The notes below the pieces were generated by a model. That model did not search any database. It was not told the origin of the DNA and saw only the letters and a list, made by a program, of their open reading frames with translations. Source: Dermanyssus gallinae (lineage: Eukaryota; Arthropoda; Arachnida; Mesostigmata; Dermanyssidae). From it: a DNA stretch of 64,000 nt. Each line of letters opens with the position of its first letter. The stretch's first letter is position 1. Both the position numbers and the translations under genes were made by a program. This document shows positions 58,842-64,000 of this stretch, piece after piece. The DNA lies in NCBI GenBank assembly GCA_003439945.1, contig QVRM01005405.1:67001-131000 (forward strand). Direction: 5' to 3'.

Positions 58842-58844
<3 letters not shown>
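58741..58844. repeat. perfect 24-bp inverted repeat, 56-nt loop
   Basis: The left arm (58741-58764) begins AATCCAATCTGAAATACCCG, and the right arm (58821-58844) is its exact reverse complement. The spacer holds an (AT)12 tract (58766-58789), and a (TA)n array (58846-58892) follows the right arm. No coding frame or transposon end was recognised. Confidence 0.95.

Positions 58845-58845
<1 letters not shown>

Positions 58846-58892
<47 letters not shown>
58846..58892. repeat. (AT)23 microsatellite
   Basis: Uninterrupted AT array directly after the inverted repeat. Confidence 0.95.
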
Positions 58893-58893
<1 letters not shown>

Positions 58894-60358
58894 GAACGGG
58901 AAATAATTCGTACCACATAGAGCGCAGCTACTATGGGCTATAAATCATTACACTGCATTACAGAGGATATGAAAATATATATGGTTGCGGACAACAGTAT
59001 TCCCCGTATTCGAAACCAATTGTGTAGCTAGTGTCTCGGCACAGCCAGCTTGATCGGCAGGTTGCATGCCTTGTACTATCTGCTGACTTTAGATCGAGTA
59101 CCACTTTACTTGCCGAACAAAGACCTTTCTTTCCAAGCGTGTAATATAGAGTTTTCTAGACAAATGTGTAGATAAATCGATGTAACAATGGTCGCAAGGG
59201 TGCTTGCGCAAGCCTGGCGATTTTTCTAGCATTAGACTCTACAGGGATAGATGATAGCCTAAGGCGAAACGGCATGCATACAAACCATGATGAGTTCAAG
59301 AGATCTTGTTAATTTTATTTGTATCCTTGGGTCCAGTTGTACGACGTCTTGTAGACGTCTATCTAAAACTGCCCAATCGTCTCCAAAAAATTCTCCCCAA
59401 AACAGCCGAAAAGCGACCAGTGACCAAATGGCTATCCTGCGGTTGGCGTCCACCCTCAGCATCGGCGTTGTTTTCGTTTTTTTTCTCATAACTTCTGGCC
59501 CTTCAGCTAGCTTTCGTCAGTGACAGCAGCAACATACCGTCCGAGAAACGATATGATTAAATCGTAGCAGTCATAACAGCATATTATAGCATCTTGCATT
59601 AACGCCGACTAGTGACGATTCGCCCTCCCATTTCGCGTTCCGTAACGTTGCTGTTCGGTGTATGTTCATCATATTAGTTAGACAGACGTTGCTGTTGTTT
59701 CTGCTGCTGCTGTTGCTGCTGATCGGGAAGCTGACGTAGCCCACAATGGTTAGGAGGAAACTGTTCGATTGAGTAGCGATTCTCAGAAGGAATCATCTCC
59801 GTTACGCTACGTCGTCTCATATGCTCATACGTCGCTCATAGGTCGCATCGTGGTCTTGGTTGTAGTAGTATTAGTCGTCGTCGTCATCGTCGTCGGACGA
59901 AACCCCCCGGGGGTCGAGAGGGGTTGGTTCAATCGCCCAACCTGTGCTGTCTGGGGTTCTCCGGCCCCCACTCTGAAGGGCATCTCGACGTCTCTACGGC
60001 GAACAGTTAGTCCGCCATCGTACTATGAGCGCCACGATCTCTATCCCTTCTTCTTTTCTTCCTCGTCATCATCATCACCACCACCACCGCCATCACTAGC
60101 ATGATTATCATCATCATCATCATCAGCGTAATCGACATCTTTTATTCTTCTTATTCTGTTGTAGATGCTTATTGCTGCCGCTGCTGCTGCTCTGGGGTAG
60201 CAGCAGACTTCGCTGTTTCAGCCATTAGTTAATACTGCTATCGTGCCCCCTCCCCACACCCCCAATATCATGTTCTGGCATTGGTTAGGGGTGAGCCTGC
60301 AACTGTTCCACGTTCTGATCTGATCACTCAATACAGTTAACTAACCATGGCATGGTAG
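58893..60358. other. unique sequence, opposed frames
   Basis: Mostly unique DNA. Frames at 59287-59523 (+) and 59259-59489 (-) overlap almost fully, so neither is called. CTG/TTG units at about 59690-59720, GTC/GTT units at 59870-59895 and CAT units at 60065-60125. Confidence 0.5.
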
Positions 60359-60544
60359 TCGGGCGTAGAGTCGAAGATTGCGATTGAGGTCAAGAACTTC
60401 GTCAACTTCGTCCGTGAGTCGTCTCAAAATGAACAGTACCCAAAGCACACACTCATACACGTGAACACACATCCCATGATGAAACCTCTTTATGCCCTTA
60501 ATACTCTGCGTTTGCTGTCATTAGTACTATCGTTTGTTTCCTAA
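60359..60544 (+). CDS. possible internal or terminal exon
   Basis: 61 codons open after TAG (60356-60358), with no ATG until late. It contains KIAIEVKNFVNFVRESSQ and then MMKPLYALNTLRLLSLVLSF before TAA. A branch-like AACTAAC lies about 20 nt before the TAG, whose AG could be an acceptor. A GTGAGT inside could be a donor. No repeat content and no recognised family. A chance frame is quite possible. Confidence 0.1.
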   Translation, partial: SGVESKIAIEVKNFVNFVRESSQNEQYPKHTLIHVNTHPMMKPLYALNTLRLLSLVLSFVS

Positions 60545-61284
60545 GTAAACGTTTGCTAATATCGCTGTTGTTAATGATGATGATGGTGTTCAAGCTGTTA
60601 CTCTTAGTGCTAAATTTATTTTCGCTATTGTTGTTGTTGCTGTTGCTGTTGTTTTTGTTGTTATTATTTTTACGAATGCTTCGTTGTACAACATAACGCT
60701 ACAGCCATCTAAGGTATCCTTTCTATGACAGGCATCGTCAGCAGTATCAAAGCGACGTTACGATCTTAACAGAGCACCATTAACCCCCCGCCCGGTCACC
60801 CCCCCCCCCAGCCGCTATCATTATCACGACGAATTTTGGTGGGATTTTACGTGTACCCAGAGACTGTATGAAGAGAACATGCGTGCTTACGGGACATATA
60901 ATATCGCCCGTAGGAGCTCACGAACTCGGCGAATTGTAGCAGGTCAATTGTAGCCCGATCGCTTTTCCCATAAGGGGGTTCGTCGTGTCAGTTCTGTTGC
61001 TTCGCACGAGCAGAAAATCGGTTCTTTAGTGGCTCCCATCAGCAGTAGAGCCATCAGCATCCGGTAGGCATATTGATTGAATGTGGACTTGTTGCGACTG
61101 AAAGAGGCCATTATCTAACTGCCTTTTTTTTCCGTACAGACACTAATTGCTCGCCTGGGGATCAGACGTGCATACATGTTTGTACATGCAAGCTCGTTTA
61201 GCGCGTAAATGCACAGGTTCACAACCCCTTTGACTGCGGGATGCTATCTGTATACGACGAGCAAGACGCACGAGGAGAGACAAA
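60545..61284. other. mixed DNA, nothing recognised
   Basis: TTG units (60625-60665) and C-runs (60785-60810). Otherwise unique, with no frame worth calling. Confidence 0.5.
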
Positions 61285-61479
61285 ATGGAGATGACAAATG
61301 CGCTGGTGTGGAAGACACTCTCCCTTGCGTTTTTGCCACCTCGTTACCTATTGCGATTCGTCGCAGAGTATCGTAATGATTTGGGCCGCACATTTGCAGT
61401 GACGTATGATTTGTTTGGCCGATTGATATTTGGCCGAGTCGCAGGTCAATTGTCGCTAAGTGATCATCAAGCCGTCTAA
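61285..61479 (+). CDS. possible small ORF, unknown
   Basis: 64 codons from ATG in a good context (ACAAAATGGA) to TAA, in unique DNA. It begins MEMTNALVWKTLSLAFLPPR, with a basic/aromatic middle (RYLLRFVAEYRNDLGRTF), and ends LSLSDHQAV. No transmembrane helix or known motif. Listed for the start context and complex composition only. Confidence 0.15.
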   Translation: MEMTNALVWKTLSLAFLPPRYLLRFVAEYRNDLGRTFAVTYDLFGRLIFGRVAGQLSLSDHQAV

Positions 61480-61506
61480 TCTGTGTAATACCGGTCTAAT
61501 ACGTAT

Positions 61507-61507
<1 letters not shown>

Positions 61508-61571
<64 letters not shown>
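61508..61571. repeat. (TA)12-(GA)20 compound microsatellite
   Basis: A TA array runs directly into a GA array of about 40 nt. Confidence 0.96.
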
Positions 61572-61573
<2 letters not shown>

Positions 61574-62892
61574 CGATGATACGTAAAGCACTTTGGCATA
61601 TTCGTCGTAAATATTAACTCATTGTAACTAGCAACAATACTTCGCCGATATGCGTTTTTTTTTCACAACGCGGAGCTATGACGGTGCACGTGGCGAATTG
61701 TCTTCCCTTTCAATTATAATAGCAAATCAAATGACTATGCAAGTTTCGCGAACAAATATTCAATCTCATTAACTACTACCATCATCATCATCATCATCAC
61801 CATCGCCGTCATCATCATCATCCTCATCATCATCAACAAGATTTCAATTAATACCGAATTTCCGATACCAGTGACAGACCGAGTTCAAGAGCGTCTTCCG
61901 CTGAAACGGCCGCTCGAAGACCTCGCAATGTGTGTCTCGTGTAACGCTCCGCCGCTGTCTACGCTCTCACAATGTCATCTGCAGCAGATCGATCTGAGAT
62001 AGATTGATGCTGCGTTCGTGTGCACATGTCGAATGTGTGCAGTTCCAGAAGTAGACACAGCCACCACCACCACCACCGCTCCACGTCCACTTCGAGAGCT
62101 CGTAATAGACGAATATTAGATGCATTCGCTGTAGTCGTCGAACTATGAACGAACTATGTATGATTCGTATGAAACTAGCCGTGATGGTAGGCAGGTGGGC
62201 ACATGGTGCCGAACAGTGTCTAGTCGTCGAGATCCGTAGAGTTTAGAGTGAACTCGGCTCGAGATCAGTTCGTCTTGAGGCTAGAGGACTCGTAGTAATA
62301 GTCTATTACTACTACTACTACTACTACTAGAATCGACTAGTCCATCTCGTATCGAGGTGGCGAGATCCGTGCAGTCTCGGTCAGATCAGCCAGGTCGGTC
62401 CCCAGGGGGGGTCTAACCGGGCCGAAAACAAAAATTGCCTGCACAGACAGCAGAGAGAGAGAAAGTGAGAGATATCCAGGCAGCCAAGCAAGATAGATCC
62501 GAGAATGATCCCGCCGGATGACGCCGCCGAATCGCGCTGCAGCGGACAGGAGCTAAGACGTCGCAGACCATAAGCAAGAAGAGCCTGGTTCACTCATCAA
62601 CATCAACGGTATCACACAGGTCGATTTGGCTCAGACTCAGGAATCATCGAAGGCAGAGTAGATCATCGGTAGGCAGGTAGGCCCCGTTCGCCCTTCCTTG
62701 CCGGAATATCGTTCTCGCCGAGATCGTCTGCTTCTGTACGTCTGGCGTCGCCAGATGACGACAGACACACGGTTCCGCCGCCCTCCGACAACGACGACAA
62801 CAACAACAGAACAACGACAACAACAACAGAACAACAACAACAACAACGACGACGACGGCTGCAACGATAACGATGAACACCGTGAACAAGAA
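61572..62892. other. unique DNA with CAT and CTA repeats
   Basis: CAT units (61778-61841), CAC units (62061-62078), CTA run (about 62307-62330) and CAA/ACG units (62785-62857). A 9-bp GAGATCCGT occurs twice (near 62230 and 62363). No gene recognised. Confidence 0.55.
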
Positions 62893-62959
62893 CCATATTT
62901 CCCGTGTGCTGGAAATATGGCATCATATCGATGCCATATTTCCAGCACACGGGATATGG
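62893..62959. repeat. long hairpin: about 30-bp stem, 5-nt loop
   Basis: Left arm 62901-62924 and right arm 62930-62953 are exact reverse complements over 24 bp (core GTGTGCTGGAAATATGGC), around a 5-nt loop ATATC. Outside them CCATAT (62893-62898) pairs with ATATGG (62954-62959) across a 2-nt T bulge, giving 30 bp in all. It is free of simple repeat. A transcript from either strand would fold into a near-perfect hairpin. The loop is shorter than in most animal microRNA precursors. Confidence 0.95.
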
Positions 62960-63555
62960 ACTATGGATAGTAGTCATCCATGGTCATTCTTTCTCTTCGT
63001 CCGTCTTCTGAGTCTTCTCTTCGTCTTGATCATTCGATTCATTGGCGGTGTTTCTTGATCAGCCTCTGCTTGCTCGATCGTACATCTTCTCCTGGCTCGC
63101 CGAGAGACGACAGTCCCTATACAGCAGACAGCGCGATTTTCGGCGATCATTCGAACCATGCCATTCCGTGTTGGAATCGTTGGTATCAGGTCTATGATCC
63201 TTTCGCCGCTATTGCTGCTGCTGCTGCTGTTGCTTCTGTTGGTGGTGGTGGTGGTGGCGATGGTGCTACCGTTGCTGGAAATACTCTGTAGGTTTAGGGA
63301 CGGGTTATATTTCCGACTATCTTCTGCCGACAGGTTTCGACACGACTGCCTGTGGTAGACAGCGTCCGCTAGACTTAGAGTTGGTCCCCGGTCGCCAGCC
63401 GCCGGGCGCCGAGCGGAGTGTCTGGCTAAGGCGAAGGCAACGAAGATTCAGACATTCGTCATGGCCGACTGCTCATTAACATGACGCTCATCGGTCACCA
63501 TCGTATTACACATCGGCGTATACAGGTGGACACAAATAGAATAGACACCCCTATG
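62960..63555. other. unique DNA, nothing recognised
   Basis: GCT/TTG/GTG units at about 63205-63262. Otherwise unique, with short frames only. Confidence 0.5.
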
Positions 63556-63620
63556 TTCGAGTCTGTGCATCCTTTGTGCACAGACTCGAATACATGCACA
63601 CTCAGACGAGTGCATGCACA
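63556..63620. repeat. two adjacent hairpins
   Basis: TTCGAGTCTGTGCA (63556-63569), a 7-nt loop, then its exact reverse complement (63577-63590). A second, weaker hairpin follows, formed by CATGCAC and GTGCATG with CTC/GAG pairing across a 2-nt bulge (about 63593-63618). Confidence 0.88.
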
Positions 63621-64000
63621 ACCATCTACGTGAGTTTACAGTATTTAAGATGTCCATAGCTTTCGGACGCGAATCGTGAAAGCTTTTACCCCTTTTTCCC
63701 GCCTCTCCCCGCTCACATCGAAATGCTATTTTCGATTGCGTACTATTTTACTGCACACATACGTCGAATTAATTTGTTGGACTTTCCGAATATTACGACG
63801 CGCTGATGCTATGGAGCGCTGTTATTACGCCGGGGTTCTACACGTGCGGGGATTACGCAATTAAACTCTACCTTCTTCCTAAGCGCCGCGCGAAGTTTGC
63901 CGATATGGGCAATTTGGGAGCTTTGGTTTTGTTCTATCAGCATGTGCATGTCTATCTAGATCGGAATTATCAGAAATAGAACTATATGTCTTACGTACGT
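63621..64000. other. unique sequence, nothing recognised
   Basis: Only short frames without supporting signals. The window ends in unique DNA. Confidence 0.5.

Noticed and set aside
59259..59523. opposed frames of about 77 codons, one with a hydrophobic C-terminal part
   Set aside because: They overlap almost fully on opposite strands and are of chance length.

Overview
This window looks like a piece of eukaryotic, probably invertebrate animal, nuclear DNA. It has no operon-like gene packing, ribosome binding sites, CRISPR arrays or long open frames. It does have dense simple-sequence repeats, Pol III (tRNA-derived) SINE-type retroposons and scattered splice-site-like motifs. CG dinucleotides are common, so there is no vertebrate-like CpG depletion. 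I cannot name the group; arthropods, flatworms and molluscs all remain open.

The dominant content is microsatellite DNA. Almost every kilobase carries (CAA)n or its complement (TTG)n, (CAG/CTG)n, (CAT/ATG)n, (ACG/CGT)n, (ATT)n, (TA)n, (GA/CT)n or runs of G or C. (TA)n arrays are the longest, up to about 40 units at 43 kb, and often join directly to (GA)n or (CT)n. Nearly all long reading frames come from these repeats (poly-Thr, poly-Asn, poly-Leu, poly-Val, Tyr-Ile repeats) and are not genes. Several short minisatellites are also present (16, 19, 30, 31, 33 and 39 bp units).

The best supported non-simple features are two copies of one tRNA-like SINE family (near 1.9 and 41.9 kb, + strand) and one SINE of a second family (near 16 kb, - strand) with an A-tail. 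Next come a set of perfect or near-perfect inverted repeats: 19.55 kb, 39.45 kb, 58.75 kb (24-bp arms), 62.9 kb (about 30-bp stem with a 5-nt loop) and 63.56 kb. A 282-bp segment near 51.8 kb is bracketed by an exact 14-bp direct repeat.

I recognise no gene by homology. In 64 kb of random sequence, hundreds of open frames of 60-100 codons are expected, so length alone proves nothing here. I list only frames with an extra reason: complex sequence, a good start context, a splice-like boundary, a signal-peptide-like start, or a zinc-finger-like motif. All are low confidence. The most coherent gene-like stretch is 45.1-46.55 kb (+ strand): two frames whose putative donor and acceptor agree in phase, followed by AATAAA. 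The region may be intergenic or intronic DNA of a large, repeat-rich genome.
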